Shown: positions 7,964 to 18,382, counted from the first letter of the stretch. The stretch is 64,000 nt of DNA from Pseudolabrys sp. (GCA_017849615.1 JAFIGS010000005.1:1-64000); one strand, 5' to 3'. Translations and numbers: made by a program. Notes: generated by a model not told the origin, from the letters alone.

Positions 7964-9001
7964 TCAGGCCGCGACCGACTTCGGCAGCGGGACTTCCGCG
8001 ATGGTCTTCAGGATCTGCGACGCGATCTGGTAGGGGTCCCCTTGCGAGTTCGGGCGGCGGTCTTCGAGATAGCCGCGGTAGAGATCGCCCTTCACGAAGG
8101 AGTGCGGCACGCGGATCGAGGCGCCGCGATCGGCCACGCCGTAGGAGAACTTGTTCCACGGGGCGGTCTCGTGCTTGCCGGTCAGACGCTTGTCGTTGTC
8201 CGGGCCGTACACGTCGATGTGCTCTTTCCAGTTCTTCTCGAAGGCCTTCATCATGGCTTCGAAGTACGCCTTGCCGCCGACCGTGCGCATATACTCGGTC
8301 GAGAAGTTGGCGTGCATGCCCGAGCCGTTCCAGTCGGTGTCGCCGAGCGGCTTGCAGTGCCATTCGATGTCGATGCCGTAGGATTCGCAGAGGCGCATCA
8401 TCAGGTAGCGTGCGACCCACATCTGGTCGGCCGCGGTCCTGGAGCCCTTGCCGAAGATCTGGAATTCCCACTGGCCCTTGGCCACTTCTGCGTTGATGCC
8501 TTCGTGGTTGATGCCGGCCTCGAGGCACAGCTCGAGATGCTCATCGACGATCTTGCGGGCGACCGAGCCGACATTCGCGTAGCCGACGCCGGTGTAGTAG
8601 GGGCCCTGTGGCGCCGGATAGCCGTGCTCCGGGAAGCCGAGCGGGCGGCCGTCCTTGTAGAAGAAGTATTCCTGCTCGAAGCCGAACCAGGCGCCGGGGT
8701 CGTCAAGAACGGTGGCGCGCTTGTTCGAGACATGCGGTGTCACGCCATCCGGCATCATCACTTCGCACATCACCAGCACGCCGTTCTTGCGGGCGCCATC
8801 GGGGAACACCGCGACCGGCTTGAGCACGCAGTCCGACGAGTGGCCTTCGGCCTGCATCGTCGAGGAGCCGTCGAAGCCCCAGAGCGGCAGCTCGGCCAAG
8901 GTCGGGAACGACGAGAATTCCTTGATCTGTGTCTTGCCACGCAGGTTCGGAACCGGCGTGTAGCCATCGAGCCAGATGTACTCGAGCTTGTACTTTGTCA
9001 T
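7964..9001 (-). CDS. glnII: Glutamine synthetase type II (eukaryotic-type)
   Basis: GlnII condenses ammonia and glutamate to glutamine using ATP in the cytoplasm. At 345 residues it is much shorter than type I enzymes and has the type II signatures: KLEYIWLDGY near the N-terminus, WGFDGSSTMQAEGHSSDC (about 41-58), GFEQEYFFY and NGSGMHANFST. The ATG at 8999-9001 was chosen because GlnII proteins begin at this MTKYKLEYIW; frame-open sequence continues upstream but overlaps the promoter. Type II enzymes are not adenylylated and are controlled transcriptionally by NtrC, matching the sigma-54 promoter found upstream. A DUF2735 gene diverges from it, as in many rhizobia. Confidence 0.96.
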   Translation of the reverse strand: MTKYKLEYIWLDGYTPVPNLRGKTQIKEFSSFPTLAELPLWGFDGSSTMQAEGHSSDCVLKPVAVFPDGARKNGVLVMCEVMMPDGVTPHVSNKRATVLDDPGAWFGFEQEYFFYKDGRPLGFPEHGYPAPQGPYYTGVGYANVGSVARKIVDEHLELCLEAGINHEGINAEVAKGQWEFQIFGKGSRTAADQMWVARYLMMRLCESYGIDIEWHCKPLGDTDWNGSGMHANFSTEYMRTVGGKAYFEAMMKAFEKNWKEHIDVYGPDNDKRLTGKHETAPWNKFSYGVADRGASIRVPHSFVKGDLYRGYLEDRRPNSQGDPYQIASQILKTIAEVPLPKSVAA

Positions 9002-9126
9002 TTCGAATCTCTCATGCTGATGACGCCCAGGGCGCCGTAAGTGTGAGGAGCCTTGTTGAAGACCTGCCTGCCGAGGCCGGCGGGCAGAGCCGATCAGGCA
9101 CCCGGCCTCAACGACTGCTATTTCTG

Positions 9127-9146
9127 TAGCATTTTTTGTGCCAACC
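9127..9146 (-). promoter_or_regulatory. Sigma-54 promoter of glnII
   Basis: On the minus strand the sequence reads TTGGCACAAAAAATGCT: a -24 GG (9142-9141) and a -12 GC (9130-9129) with the exact 12-base register of RpoN promoters. Transcription would start near 9117, about 115 bases before the glnII ATG. RpoN-dependent, NtrC-activated glnII is established in rhizobia. Confidence 0.8.
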
Positions 9147-9484
9147 GGGCCGGAAACGGTCGGTGCAGCGGGTATCGGCGGCTCTTGCCTCGGCGACCGG
9201 GTCAAGCGAGCCAGATTCCGCCGGTTTGTTAGGCGGTTGCAGTGCCGAAGAACAAAGAAGCGGCAGGCGCGGTCGGCGAAGTCATTGTTCCGACAAGGTT
9301 ATGCCGCGTCTGCGGGCATCGGTCGAATTGCGCAAATGTTGAGCAAGTGCTGATTTTTTGAGGGCAGCGTGCCCAAAAGGATTTCACTTCCTGCTATAGA
9401 ACCCCATGTGAGTTGTTGCGTTGTTCCCCGAACAACCGTTCTGAGCGTAGCGCCGGGAAGCGCTTGATCAGAGGAGAGACCACA

Positions 9485-9670
9485 ATGCCTACGAACGCGC
9501 CACGCGAGACGGCGACCATCTACCAGTTCCCTGTCGGCGGCCGCGCCGGTCTGGGGCCGCGCCGTGCGCCAGAGCCGACACGTTTCGCCGACCTGCCGGT
9601 CATCACCTACGGCAGCGGCTGGTATCACGACGAAGCCATCCGGGAAGCGGCCGAGCCGCGCAAGAACTGA
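9485..9670 (+). CDS. DUF2735 small protein
   Basis: A 61-residue soluble protein with the DUF2735 pattern: a TATIYQFPVGGR motif near the N-terminus and a C-terminal ...YGSGWYHDEAI. Function is unknown. Genes of this family commonly sit next to glnII in rhizobia, and that arrangement holds here, with divergent transcription from a 483-base intergenic region that contains the glnII sigma-54 promoter. I saw no matching -24/-12 element for this gene. The ATG at 9485 follows GAGGAGAG at good spacing. A role linked to nitrogen status is inference from context. Confidence 0.8.
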   Translation: MPTNAPRETATIYQFPVGGRAGLGPRRAPEPTRFADLPVITYGSGWYHDEAIREAAEPRKN

Positions 9671-9687
9671 CGGCCGTCTTTTCTGAC

Positions 9688-9730
9688 GCGTTTTCTTCGG
9701 CGAACCGGTACCCACTTCGCCTGAAAACGC
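9688..9730. repeat. Short dispersed palindrome (GCGTTTTC type)
   Basis: GCGTTTTC (9688-9695) and GAAAACGC (9723-9730) flank CGAACCGGTACCCACTTCGC. This is a widespread intergenic element of Rhodopseudomonas/Bradyrhizobium-type genomes. Lying between two convergent genes, it may also help end transcription. Confidence 0.65.
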
Positions 9731-9738
9731 TATGCGGC

Positions 9739-10701
9739 CTACGCGCCGAAGATCGACCAGCCCATGCGTTTGGTGAGCGCTTCCAGCGCCACGCGGCCGA
9801 GATGGGAATTGCCGGTGGCGTCGAGCCCCGGCGACCAGACCGCGATCGAGGCCTTGCCCGGCGCGATGCACAAAATGCCGCCGCCGACGCCGCTCTTGCC
9901 GGGCAGGCCGACGCGATAGGCGAATTCTCCCGAGCCATCATAGTGACCGCAGGTGAGCATCACCGCGTTGATGCGGCGTGCGCGCTCGGCCTGGATGACC
10001 TGATACCCGGTGACGGGATTACGCCCCGACATGGCGAGGAACAGTCCGGCATTGGCGAGCTGCAGGCATGACATCGCGATGGCGCATTGGTGGAAATAGA
10101 CGCCGAGCGTCATCTCGACCGGGTTATCGATGACGCCGAACGACTTCATGTAATTGGCGAGCGCGGCGTTGCGGAAGCCGGTGCGCTGTTCGGAGGCCGC
10201 GACCTTCTCGTCGATCGTGATGCTCTGGTCGTCGGCGAGAAAGCGCATGAAGCGCAGGATCTCGCCGAGCGCCTCGCGCGGCTGGTGGCCGGACAGGATC
10301 AGATCGGTCACGGCGATGGCGCCGGGGTTGATGAAGGGATTGCGCGGGATGCCCTTCTCGAACTCGAGCTGCACAATGGAATTGAAGGCGCTGCCCGAGG
10401 GCTCGCGGCCGACGCGGCGCCACAGGCGATCGCCGGCCTTGCCGAGCGCCAGGGTCAGCGTGAACACCTTGGACACGCTCTGGATCGAGAACGGCATGTC
10501 GAAATCGCCGCCGGTCGCGACAGTGCCGTCGACGCCGACCACGGCGATGCCGAAATGCTTCGGATCGACATTGGCGAGTTCCGGAATGTAATGCGCCACC
10601 TCGCCGCGGTCGGGGCGGGCGCGCATTTCATCGGCGATGTCGGCGACGACGGTTTGGAGGTCAGGCACGGTGTTTGATTCCAAAAGCGTACTTATGATCA
10701 C
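9739..10701 (-). CDS. glsA: Glutaminase A
   Basis: Glutaminase hydrolyses glutamine to glutamate and ammonia. The 320-residue product has the serine-beta-lactamase-like glutaminase fold, with the catalytic Ser-x-x-Lys pair in SIQSVSKVF (Ser75, Lys78 from the first start) and conserved [17 protein letters not shown] and GKSGVGGGI segments. It lies between the two glutamine synthetases, which run the opposite reaction. The start is uncertain: a GTG at 10701 abuts a dispersed repeat, and a second GTG at 10668 would remove 11 residues without touching the conserved core. Confidence 0.93.
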   Translation of the reverse strand: MIISTLLESNTVPDLQTVVADIADEMRARPDRGEVAHYIPELANVDPKHFGIAVVGVDGTVATGGDFDMPFSIQSVSKVFTLTLALGKAGDRLWRRVGREPSGSAFNSIVQLEFEKGIPRNPFINPGAIAVTDLILSGHQPREALGEILRFMRFLADDQSITIDEKVAASEQRTGFRNAALANYMKSFGVIDNPVEMTLGVYFHQCAIAMSCLQLANAGLFLAMSGRNPVTGYQVIQAERARRINAVMLTCGHYDGSGEFAYRVGLPGKSGVGGGILCIAPGKASIAVWSPGLDATGNSHLGRVALEALTKRMGWSIFGA

Positions 10702-10703
10702 AC

Positions 10704-10803
10704 GTCATTCCGGGGCGCGCCGCAGGCGCGAACCCGGACTCCAGCCACTGCAGCATCCTGTCTTCCGGATTCCGGATCGCCGCTTCGCGGCGTCCGGAAT
10801 GAC
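10704..10803. repeat. Dispersed palindromic repeat, copy 2
   Basis: GTCATTCCGGGGCGCGCC at the left end and GTCCGGAATGAC at the right end frame an element of about 100 bp of the same family as 207-306, containing the internal CCGGATCGCCGCTTCGCGGCGTCCGG hairpin (two arms of a palindrome). Confidence 0.7.
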
Positions 10804-10820
10804 TGGCAGTGCCTAATAAC

Positions 10821-10848
10821 GAAGGGCGCCCGGTGAGGGGCGCCCTTC
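10821..10848 (-). terminator. Probable terminator hairpin of glnA
   Basis: GAAGGGCGCCC (10821-10831) pairs with GGGCGCCCTTC (10838-10848), 42 bases beyond the glnA stop. The U tract on the minus strand is weak, so this may be a processing or pausing hairpin rather than a full intrinsic terminator. Confidence 0.55.
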
Positions 10849-10889
10849 GATCGATTGCAAAAGCAGGGCCAGCAAGCAGGCCCCCGCTC

Positions 10890-12299
10890 TTACGCCGAGT
10901 AGTACATCTCGAACTCGACCGGGTGCGGCGTGTGCTCGAAGCGGATGACTTCGGTCATCTTCAGTTCGATGTAGGCGTCGATGAAGTCGTCATCGAACAC
11001 GCCGCCCGCCTTGAGGAAGTCGCGGTCCTTGTCGAGGCTCTCGAGCGCTTCGCGCAGCGAGCCGCACACGGTCGGGATCTGCTTGAGTTCGGCCTTGGGC
11101 AGATCGTACAGGTCCTTGTCCATCGCATCGCCGGGGTGGAGCTTGTTCTTGATGCCGTCGAGACCGGCCATCAGGAGCGAGGCGAAGCACAGATACGGAT
11201 TGGCCAGCGGATCGGGGAAGCGCACTTCGACGCGCTTGGCCTTCGGGCTTTCGGTGTACGGGATGCGGCACGAAGCCGAACGGTTGCGCGCCGAGTAGGC
11301 GAGCAGCACCGGCGCCTCGAAGCCCGGCACCAGACGCTTGTAGGAGTTGGTGGTCGGGTTGGTGAAGGCGTTCACCGCCTTGGCGTGCTTGATGACGCCG
11401 GCGATGTAGGAGAGGCACATGTCCGACAGACCGGCATACTTGTCGCCGGCGAACATCGGCTTGCCGTCCTTCCAGATCGACTGGTGGCAGTGCATGCCCG
11501 AGCCGTTGTCGCCGTAGATCGGCTTCGGCATGAAGGTCGCCGACTTGCCGTAGATCTGCGCGACCTGCTGGATGCAATACTTGTAGATCTGGGTGTGGTC
11601 GGCCATCAGCGTCATCGGCGCGAACTTTAGCCCGAGCTCGTGCTGCGCGGAGGCGACTTCGTGGTGGTGCTTTTCGACCTTGGCGCCCATGCGCGCCATC
11701 GCGCCGAGCATTTCCGAGCGCATGTCCTGCGCCGAGTCCTGCGGCGGCACCGGGAAGTAGCCCTTCTTGATGCCGATGCGGTGGCCGAGATTGCCGCCTT
11801 CGTAGTCGGTGTCGGAGTTGGTCGGCAGTTCGATGGAGTCGAGCTTGAAGCCGGTGTTGTAGGGATCGGCCTTGTACTTGACGTCGTCGAACACGAAGAA
11901 CTCGGCTTCCGGTCCGAAGAAGATGGTGTCGCCGAGGCCCTGCGACTTCACGAGGGCTTCCGCCTTCTTGGCGATGCCGCGCGGGTCGCGGTTATAGGGC
12001 TCGCCCGTGGTCGGCTCGAGCACGTCGCAGACGAGGACCAGGGTGGTCTCGGCGAAAAACGGATCGATGCAGGCGGTGGCCGGGTCCGGCATCAGGTTCA
12101 TGTCGGACTCGTTGATGGCCTTCCAGCCGGCGATCGACGAGCCGTCGAACATCTGGCCTTCGACGAAGGTGTCTTCCTCGATCATCGACACGTCGAAGGT
12201 GACGTGCTGCCACTTGCCGCGCGGATCGGTGAAGCGGAAATCGACGTATTTGACGTCGTTGTCCTTGATCATCTTCATGACATTCTTGGCGGTCGTCAT
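10890..12299 (-). CDS. glnA: Glutamine synthetase type I
   Basis: This is the main ammonia-assimilating enzyme, a dodecamer in Proteobacteria. The 469-residue product is full length, with [24 protein letters not shown], the metal-binding EAEFFVFDD, and [15 protein letters not shown]. The adenylylation motif DLYDLP is present with Tyr398, so activity should be switched by GlnE. The ATG at 12297-12299 is chosen because GlnA starts at MTTAKNV and GGGGA lies about 10 bases upstream. glnB is 78 bases upstream on the same strand, giving the classic glnBA operon. Confidence 0.97.
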   Translation of the reverse strand: MTTAKNVMKMIKDNDVKYVDFRFTDPRGKWQHVTFDVSMIEEDTFVEGQMFDGSSIAGWKAINESDMNLMPDPATACIDPFFAETTLVLVCDVLEPTTGEPYNRDPRGIAKKAEALVKSQGLGDTIFFGPEAEFFVFDDVKYKADPYNTGFKLDSIELPTNSDTDYEGGNLGHRIGIKKGYFPVPPQDSAQDMRSEMLGAMARMGAKVEKHHHEVASAQHELGLKFAPMTLMADHTQIYKYCIQQVAQIYGKSATFMPKPIYGDNGSGMHCHQSIWKDGKPMFAGDKYAGLSDMCLSYIAGVIKHAKAVNAFTNPTTNSYKRLVPGFEAPVLLAYSARNRSASCRIPYTESPKAKRVEVRFPDPLANPYLCFASLLMAGLDGIKNKLHPGDAMDKDLYDLPKAELKQIPTVCGSLREALESLDKDRDFLKAGGVFDDDFIDAYIELKMTEVIRFEHTPHPVEFEMYYSA

Positions 12300-12377
12300 C
12301 AGTAGCGTTCCCCCTGGCTGGAATGGGTCAATCTGGCCGCGACATTTGGCCAAGCGTCAGATGGCGTCAATAGAGGA

Positions 12378-12872
<495 letters not shown>

Positions 12873-13075
12873 TCATTCTACAGCAAGGGCTTGCTGCTTC
12901 GCCTCAGGTTTTGCCGTATCTCTGCCTAAGATTTACTGCCTCGCAATTAAGCATCGTGACTACAAAATGACCATAGGCAGGAAAGGTCATTGCGGTGCAG
13001 CAGCTTGGCGACGAAGGGGCGGGATACGGCGACGCCGAATTGTCGGTCATATTCACGGCGGATAGTGTCGAAGGC

Positions 13076-14590
13076 ATGAACGAACTGCTCACACCCGACG
13101 AGATGGCGGAGGCGGACCGGCTCACCATCGCCGGCGGCACGCCCGGGCTAACGCTCATGGAGAACGCCGGCGCGGCCGTGGCCGATGCGACGGCGGCGCT
13201 GGTGCCGCAAGGGCGCGTCACGGTGGTCGCTGGGCCCGGCAACAACGGCGGCGACGGCTTTGTTGCCGCCCGGCTTTTGGCCGAGCGCGGTTTTGCGGTG
13301 ACGGTGGTTCTGGTCGGTGAGGCCGAGCGCCTCAAGGGCGATGCGCGCGCCGCGTTTGAGCGCTGGCGCGGACCGGTGGAAGCCGCGTCATCGCACGCGC
13401 TCAAGGATTGCGACGTCATCGTCGATGCGCTGTTCGGCGCCGGGCTCGACCGCGATGTCGAAGGCCTGCCGCGGGCGATGATCGACGCGATCAACGCGCG
13501 CGAGGTGCCGGTGATCGCCGTCGACCTGCCAAGCGGCATCAACGGCGCGACCGGCGCGGTGATGGGCGCGGCGGTCAGCGCGACGCAGAGCGTGACGTTT
13601 TTCCGCAAGAAGCCGGGCCACCTGCTGCTGCCGGGGCGGATCCATTGCGGACCCGTGGCGGTGGTCGATATCGGCATTCCCGCCGGCGTGCTCGAGACGG
13701 TGCGGCCGAAGACCGCCGTCAACGGGCCGGCGCTTTGGGCCCCGCATTTTCCGGTGCCGCGCATCGACGGCCACAAATACAGCCGCGGCCACGCCGCGGT
13801 GCTGTCGGGCGGGCTGTCGAGCACCGGCGCGGCCCGGCTCGCCGCACGCGGCGCGCTGCGGGCCGGGGCGGGGCTTGTGACCATCGCCTCGCCGCGCGAG
13901 GCGCTCGCCGTCAACGCCGCCGGCAACCTGGCGGTCATGGTCCGGCCGGTGGACGGCGCCCGGGAACTCGCCGCCTTCCTTGCCGACAAGCGCCGCAACG
14001 CCCTGGTGCTGGGGCCGGGCGGCGGTGTCGGGGCGGCGATGCGAGAAGAGGTGCTCACCGCGCTGGCGACGGAAGCTGCGGTCGTCCTCGATGCCGATGC
14101 GCTGACCAGTTTCGCCGGCGATCCGGAACCGTTGTTTGAGTCCATTCGGGCGCGCTCGGGAGACACCGTCCTGACGCCGCACGAGGGTGAATTCAAAAGA
14201 CTATTCATCGCTATAGATAGCGATGCTGAAGTTAATTCAAAACTTGAGGCGGCGCGGCAAGCGGCCCAGATCAGCGGCGCGGCTGTGCTGTTCAAGGGAC
14301 CGGACACCGTGGTCGCGCCGCCGGACGGACGGGCGTCCATCGCGGACAATGCGCCGCCTTATCTTGCCACCGCCGGAGCCGGAGACGTCCTCGCCGGGAT
14401 GATCGCCGGCCTGCTGGCGCAAGGGATGGCGGGTTTCGAGGCGGCCAGCGCCGCCGTCTGGCTGCACGGCGAGGCGGCGACCGCCTTCGGGCCCGGCCTG
14501 ATCGCCGAGGACCTTCCCGAGGCCCTGCCGGGCGTCTACCGGCGCCTGTTCACCGAACTCGGTACGCCGGCCGGCAAGCGCCCTTTATGA
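13076..14590 (+). CDS. nnr: Bifunctional NAD(P)H-hydrate epimerase/dehydratase
   Basis: This enzyme repairs NADHX and NADPHX, damaged hydrated cofactors: the N-terminal YjeF_N domain epimerises R to S, the C-terminal carbohydrate-kinase-like domain dehydrates using ADP or ATP. The 504-residue product shows LLTPDEMAEADRLTI and VVAGPGNNGGDGFVAARLL in the first half, and TVLTPHEGEFKRLF, KGPDTVVAPPDGR and TAGAGDVLAGMIAGLLAQG in the second. The ATG at 13076 matches the family start; a GTG at 12995 with a better ribosome-binding site would add 27 residues. It converges with the next gene with a 6-base overlap. Confidence 0.93.
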   Translation: MNELLTPDEMAEADRLTIAGGTPGLTLMENAGAAVADATAALVPQGRVTVVAGPGNNGGDGFVAARLLAERGFAVTVVLVGEAERLKGDARAAFERWRGPVEAASSHALKDCDVIVDALFGAGLDRDVEGLPRAMIDAINAREVPVIAVDLPSGINGATGAVMGAAVSATQSVTFFRKKPGHLLLPGRIHCGPVAVVDIGIPAGVLETVRPKTAVNGPALWAPHFPVPRIDGHKYSRGHAAVLSGGLSSTGAARLAARGALRAGAGLVTIASPREALAVNAAGNLAVMVRPVDGARELAAFLADKRRNALVLGPGGGVGAAMREEVLTALATEAAVVLDADALTSFAGDPEPLFESIRARSGDTVLTPHEGEFKRLFIAIDSDAEVNSKLEAARQAAQISGAAVLFKGPDTVVAPPDGRASIADNAPPYLATAGAGDVLAGMIAGLLAQGMAGFEAASAAVWLHGEAATAFGPGLIAEDLPEALPGVYRRLFTELGTPAGKRPL

Positions 14591-16264
14591 CCTCGGCTGA
14601 AACCAGCGCGGGGCGCTGGCATCCGACGCCATCGTAAGGCTCATGGCGAAAGCCAGCGTCGAGAACACGGCCAGTTCCTTAAGGTCCTGCAGGTCGTAGA
14701 TGTTGAACGAGAGGATCGGATCGTAAAGGAACAGGGCGGCGCAGGCGGCGCTGACCGCCGAAGCGATCACCGCGGAAAATTGCCCGAAGCGCCGCGCGAC
14801 AAACAGGATCGGGAGCAGATACGCGAAGATCAGGTGCGGGATCTCGAAGCGCAGATCGACCATGATCAGCATGGCGGTCGCGATCGCCACCAGGTTCAAG
14901 GTCACCGGCAATCCGATATCGGCCAATCCCAATCGCGCCGCCGCGGCCGCACCAGCCTTGCGGGCGATGCAAAGCCCGGCCTTCAGCGACGAAAAGGCGG
15001 CAGCCGGGAGCGCCCTGATCCGGTCCGCGGCCGTGGCACGCGGGCGGAGGATCGGAACGACATTTCCCTCGCGGCGGTTCTGGCCGCCGGCAAGGACCCC
15101 TACCAGCGCGTCGATTTGTTCGCGGGTATGCGCCGCGTTGAGCTGGATGCGCAGCCGCGCCTTGCGCAGCGGCACCGCCGGGAACTTGACGGCATCGACG
15201 TGAATGCGTTCGGCCTCGAGCCGCGCAGCAAAACGATCCGCTTCCGTTTCGTCGCCGACCATGATCGGCACGATCGGCGTCTGCGTCGAGACAAGCGAAT
15301 AGGGCAGTTCGCGCATGCGCTCGACGAAATAGCGCTGATTGTCCCACAGCTGCTGGCGACGCTGAGGTTCGTCCTGCACCGCGTCGATGGCCTCGCTGAC
15401 GGCGAAGGCCTGGTCCGGCGGCAAGGTCGAGGTGAAGCCGTAGGCGGCGCAGGACAGCCGCAGGATGTCGGCGATCGCCTTGTCGGTCGCGACGAAACCG
15501 CCGATGGCGCCGTAGGCCTTGCTGAGCGTGCCCATGTGAATGAGCCGCTCGCTCACGACGCCGAAATGCTCGCTGATGCCGCGGCCATTGGCGCCCAGCA
15601 CGCCGGTGCCGTGCGCGTCATCGACATAGACCATGGCGTCGTAGCGTTCGGCGAGGGCGATCAGGCCCGGCAGGTCGGCGATGTCGCCGTCCTGGCTGAA
15701 GACGCCGTCGGTGACGATGATCTTGTGGTCCTCGTCCGACTTCTTCAGCAGCGTTTCGAGGTGATCGAGATTGGCGTGCTTGAAGGTGTAACTCTCGGCG
15801 CCCGAGGCGCGGATGCCTTCGCGGATGCTGAGGTGATTGAACTGGTCGCTGAAATAGGCATAGCGCGCGGCGCTTTTGGCGCGGTAGCCGTAGATGCGGG
15901 CGTACTGGCCGGCCCGCGGCAGCGACGACAGCACGCCGAGATTGGTGAGGTAGCCCGTCGCGAACAGGACCGAGGCGTCCTTGTCCTTCATCGCCGCGAT
16001 CTTGGCTTCCAGCGCGTCGTAGATTTCGAGATTGCCGCCCAGCAGCCGTGACTCGCAGTTGCCGACGCCGAAGCGTTCGAGGCCGCGGCGCGCCGCGCCG
16101 ATCAGGCGCTTGCTGGAGGCCAGCGCCAGATAATTGTTGCTGCTGAAGGAGACCTGGTACTCGCCGTTGGCATAGAAGTGCGGGGCGGGGAGGCTGTCGA
16201 CGAACTTCAATTCATGCGGGGCGACTTTCGACGCCCAGTTGCTGATCTCGATCAGTTCGCGCAT
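14585..16264 (-). CDS. AONS-family PLP enzyme fused to DUF4118 membrane domain
   Basis: A 559-residue fusion. Residues 1-395 are a complete alpha-oxoamine synthase (the BioF, HemA, Kbl and serine palmitoyltransferase family): FSSNNYLALA, ESRLLGGN, VDDAHGTGVLG and the PLP-lysine motif GTLSKAYGAIGG (Lys249). After a linker of about 55 residues, residues 452-546 form four hydrophobic helices with the DUF4118 pattern of KdpD sensors (LLPILFVARRFGQFSAVIAS, YDLQDLKELAVFSTLA). The family condenses an amino acid with an acyl-CoA; the substrates here are unknown. The ATG at 16264 has GGGGA at usable spacing; another ATG lies 9 bases upstream. No pathway genes adjoin it. Confidence 0.85.
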   Translation of the reverse strand: MRELIEISNWASKVAPHELKFVDSLPAPHFYANGEYQVSFSSNNYLALASSKRLIGAARRGLERFGVGNCESRLLGGNLEIYDALEAKIAAMKDKDASVLFATGYLTNLGVLSSLPRAGQYARIYGYRAKSAARYAYFSDQFNHLSIREGIRASGAESYTFKHANLDHLETLLKKSDEDHKIIVTDGVFSQDGDIADLPGLIALAERYDAMVYVDDAHGTGVLGANGRGISEHFGVVSERLIHMGTLSKAYGAIGGFVATDKAIADILRLSCAAYGFTSTLPPDQAFAVSEAIDAVQDEPQRRQQLWDNQRYFVERMRELPYSLVSTQTPIVPIMVGDETEADRFAARLEAERIHVDAVKFPAVPLRKARLRIQLNAAHTREQIDALVGVLAGGQNRREGNVVPILRPRATAADRIRALPAAAFSSLKAGLCIARKAGAAAAARLGLADIGLPVTLNLVAIATAMLIMVDLRFEIPHLIFAYLLPILFVARRFGQFSAVIASAVSAACAALFLYDPILSFNIYDLQDLKELAVFSTLAFAMSLTMASDASAPRWFQPRS

Positions 16265-16571
16265 CGCGCACATTCCCCAGGTCGCATAAATCCACAGATG
16301 ATGTACGTAGCAGTTTGGCTGCGCACTTGCACTGATATTGAAGCGGGGGTGACCGCCGAATGTCGGCAGCGTTTACCGCCGGCGCGCCGGCCGGCCGTTT
16401 TGCGGCTGTATCGTCCCCCGTACCGCAACTGGACCGATTTGGCGTCGATTTGGCCCAAAACAAGCCTCTGGCGGCAACTTGGCGCGCCCGGTAGCCATGT
16501 CCGGCCTTGCCCTCGCCGGGGCGAGAGGTTATGTCCGCGCGTCGCGGGCGGACAAGATTTTGAGGCCCTTT

Positions 16572-16656
16572 GCGGGCGTGGCGGAATTGGTAGACGCGCC
16601 GGATTTAGGTTCCGGTGGCGAAAGTCGTGGGGGTTCGAGTCCCTCCGCCCGCACCA
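16572..16656 (+). tRNA. tRNA-Leu (UAG)
   Basis: The acceptor arms GCGGGCG (16572-16578) and CGCCCGC (16646-16652) pair fully; discriminator A and an encoded CCA follow. The anticodon stem CCGGA/TCCGG encloses TTTAGGT, giving anticodon TAG at 16606-16608 (codon CUA). A long variable arm, as in class II leucine tRNAs, and the T-arm GGGTTCGAGTCCC are present. tig begins 116 bases downstream; upstream to 16265 (about 300 bases) no gene is seen. Confidence 0.97.
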
Positions 16657-16771
16657 GACAAAGGTTTTGGGTTTGCGTTACGAAGCGCGGGAACGGTCCC
16701 GCATTCCGGACACCATGGTGCGAAACGGTCCTTGCGGGCGGTGGCGCGCGTAAAGAGAAGCAAGAAAGATC

Positions 16772-18124
16772 ATGCAGGTTACCGAGACACTTTCCGAAGG
16801 CCTCAAGCGCGAATACGCGGTCAGCATTCCGATGGCCGAACTGGCGAGCAAGGTCGATGCCCGCATCAACGAGCTCAAGGACAAGGTGAAGCTCAACGGC
16901 TTCCGTCCGGGCAAGGTGCCGGTCTCCCACATCAAGAAGATGTATGGCCGCTCGGCGATGGCCGAGGTCATCGAGGCCTCGGTGCGCGACGCCAACCAGA
17001 AGATCGTCACCGACAACAATTTCAAGCTCGCCGCCGATCCGAAGGTGACGCTGCCGACCGAGGAAGCCGACGTCGAGAAGCTGATCGGCGGCTCGGCCGA
17101 CCTCAACTACACCGTCGGCATCGAGATCGTGCCCGAAATCAAGCTCGGCGACTTCAAGAGCATCAAGCTCGAGAAGCCGGTCGCGGAAGTGTCGGAGGCC
17201 GAGATCGACGAAGCGCTCGGCCGCATCGCGAAGCAGAATACGCCGTTCGCCGACAAGGGCGAGGGCGCCAAGGCCGCGAACGGCGACCGCGTCACCGTCG
17301 ACTTCGTCGGCACCATTGACGGCGTCGCGTTCCAGGGCGGCACCGGCCAGGACATCGCCGTGGATGTCGGCTCGGGCACGTTCATTCCGGGCTTCGAGGA
17401 GCAGCTCATCGGCATCGCCGCCGGCGAGAACCGCACCGTGAAGTCGACGTTCCCGGCGGCCTACGCCAATGCCGAACTCGCCGGCAAGGCCGCCGAATTC
17501 GCCGTCACCGCCAAGAAGGTCGAAGCGCCCGGCGAAGTGAAGATCGACGACGAATTCGCCAAGCAGCTCGGGCTGGAATCGCTCGCCAAGTTGCGCGAGG
17601 CGGTGAAGGAGCAGATCGGCCGCGATTATCTGCGCATGTCGCGCCAGAAGGTGAAGCGCGCGCTGCTCGACGCGCTCGACAAGATGCACAAGTTCGACCT
17701 GCCGCCGACGCTGGCCGAGGAAGAGTTCAACCGCGTCTGGTCGTCGGTGACCGAGGAGCTCAAGTCCGAGAACAAGTCGTTCGAGGACGAGAACACCACC
17801 GAGGACAAGGCCAAGCAGGAATATCGCGAGATCGCGGACCGCCGCGTGCGTCTCGGCCTCGTGCTTGCCGAGATCGGCGAGAAGAACAAGATCACCGTCG
17901 GCGACGAGGAGTTGTCGCGCGCGGTCGCCGAGCGCGCCCGCCAGTTCGCCGGCCAGGAACAGCGCGTGTGGGATTACTACCGCCAGAACCCGGAGGCGAT
18001 CGCCTCGCTGCGCGCGCCGATCTACGAAGAGAAGGTCGTGGACTTCCTGCTCGAGCTTGCCGACGTGACCGAGAAGAAGGTCTCGAAGGACGAACTGATG
18101 AAGGAAGAGGATGAGGCGGCTTAA
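16772..18124 (+). CDS. tig: Trigger factor chaperone
   Basis: Trigger factor binds nascent chains at the ribosome exit and has peptidyl-prolyl isomerase activity. The 450-residue product has the ribosome-binding domain with the signature GFRPGKVP (about residues 44-51), the FKBP-type PPIase domain around residues 165-240 ([24 protein letters not shown]) and a long charged helical C-terminal domain. The ATG at 16772 begins the conserved [14 protein letters not shown]. It opens the tig-clpP-clpX-lon cluster that is conserved across Proteobacteria. Confidence 0.97.
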   Translation: MQVTETLSEGLKREYAVSIPMAELASKVDARINELKDKVKLNGFRPGKVPVSHIKKMYGRSAMAEVIEASVRDANQKIVTDNNFKLAADPKVTLPTEEADVEKLIGGSADLNYTVGIEIVPEIKLGDFKSIKLEKPVAEVSEAEIDEALGRIAKQNTPFADKGEGAKAANGDRVTVDFVGTIDGVAFQGGTGQDIAVDVGSGTFIPGFEEQLIGIAAGENRTVKSTFPAAYANAELAGKAAEFAVTAKKVEAPGEVKIDDEFAKQLGLESLAKLREAVKEQIGRDYLRMSRQKVKRALLDALDKMHKFDLPPTLAEEEFNRVWSSVTEELKSENKSFEDENTTEDKAKQEYREIADRRVRLGLVLAEIGEKNKITVGDEELSRAVAERARQFAGQEQRVWDYYRQNPEAIASLRAPIYEEKVVDFLLELADVTEKKVSKDELMKEEDEAA

Positions 18125-18179
18125 CGAATTCCGTTAGCGCCCCTCCACGATTGCTTAATCGCCTTCTGCTACAAACGAC

Positions 18180-18206
18180 GCCCGGTGGGGAATATCCCCG
18201 CCGGGC
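18180..18206 (+). terminator. Hairpin between tig and clpP
   Basis: GCCCGG-T-GGGGA and TCCCC-G-CCGGGC form a 12-pair stem (one T-G pair) around ATA. No T run follows, so this may be a weak terminator or a transcript-end stabiliser. Confidence 0.5.
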
Positions 18207-18382
18207 GCTCGTGTCTCTGAACGGGCGGCGCGTCAATCCAGTTTGCACCGCTTCTTGAGAGACCTTTCACCATCCTGCGGGCGGCCCTTGCGCTTCGGGG
18301 CAACCGAAAATAGATCGTCGAGGCACGGCGACCGGCTAAGCTGGCCCGTGTGATTCGTGCCGATGTGCCTTTTGGAGCCGTT

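Noticed and set aside
12881-12896. Perfect palindrome CAGCAAGGGCTTGCTG as an NtrC site
   Set aside because: Its position upstream of a sigma-54 promoter is suggestive, but the sequence does not fit the NtrC consensus well enough to annotate.
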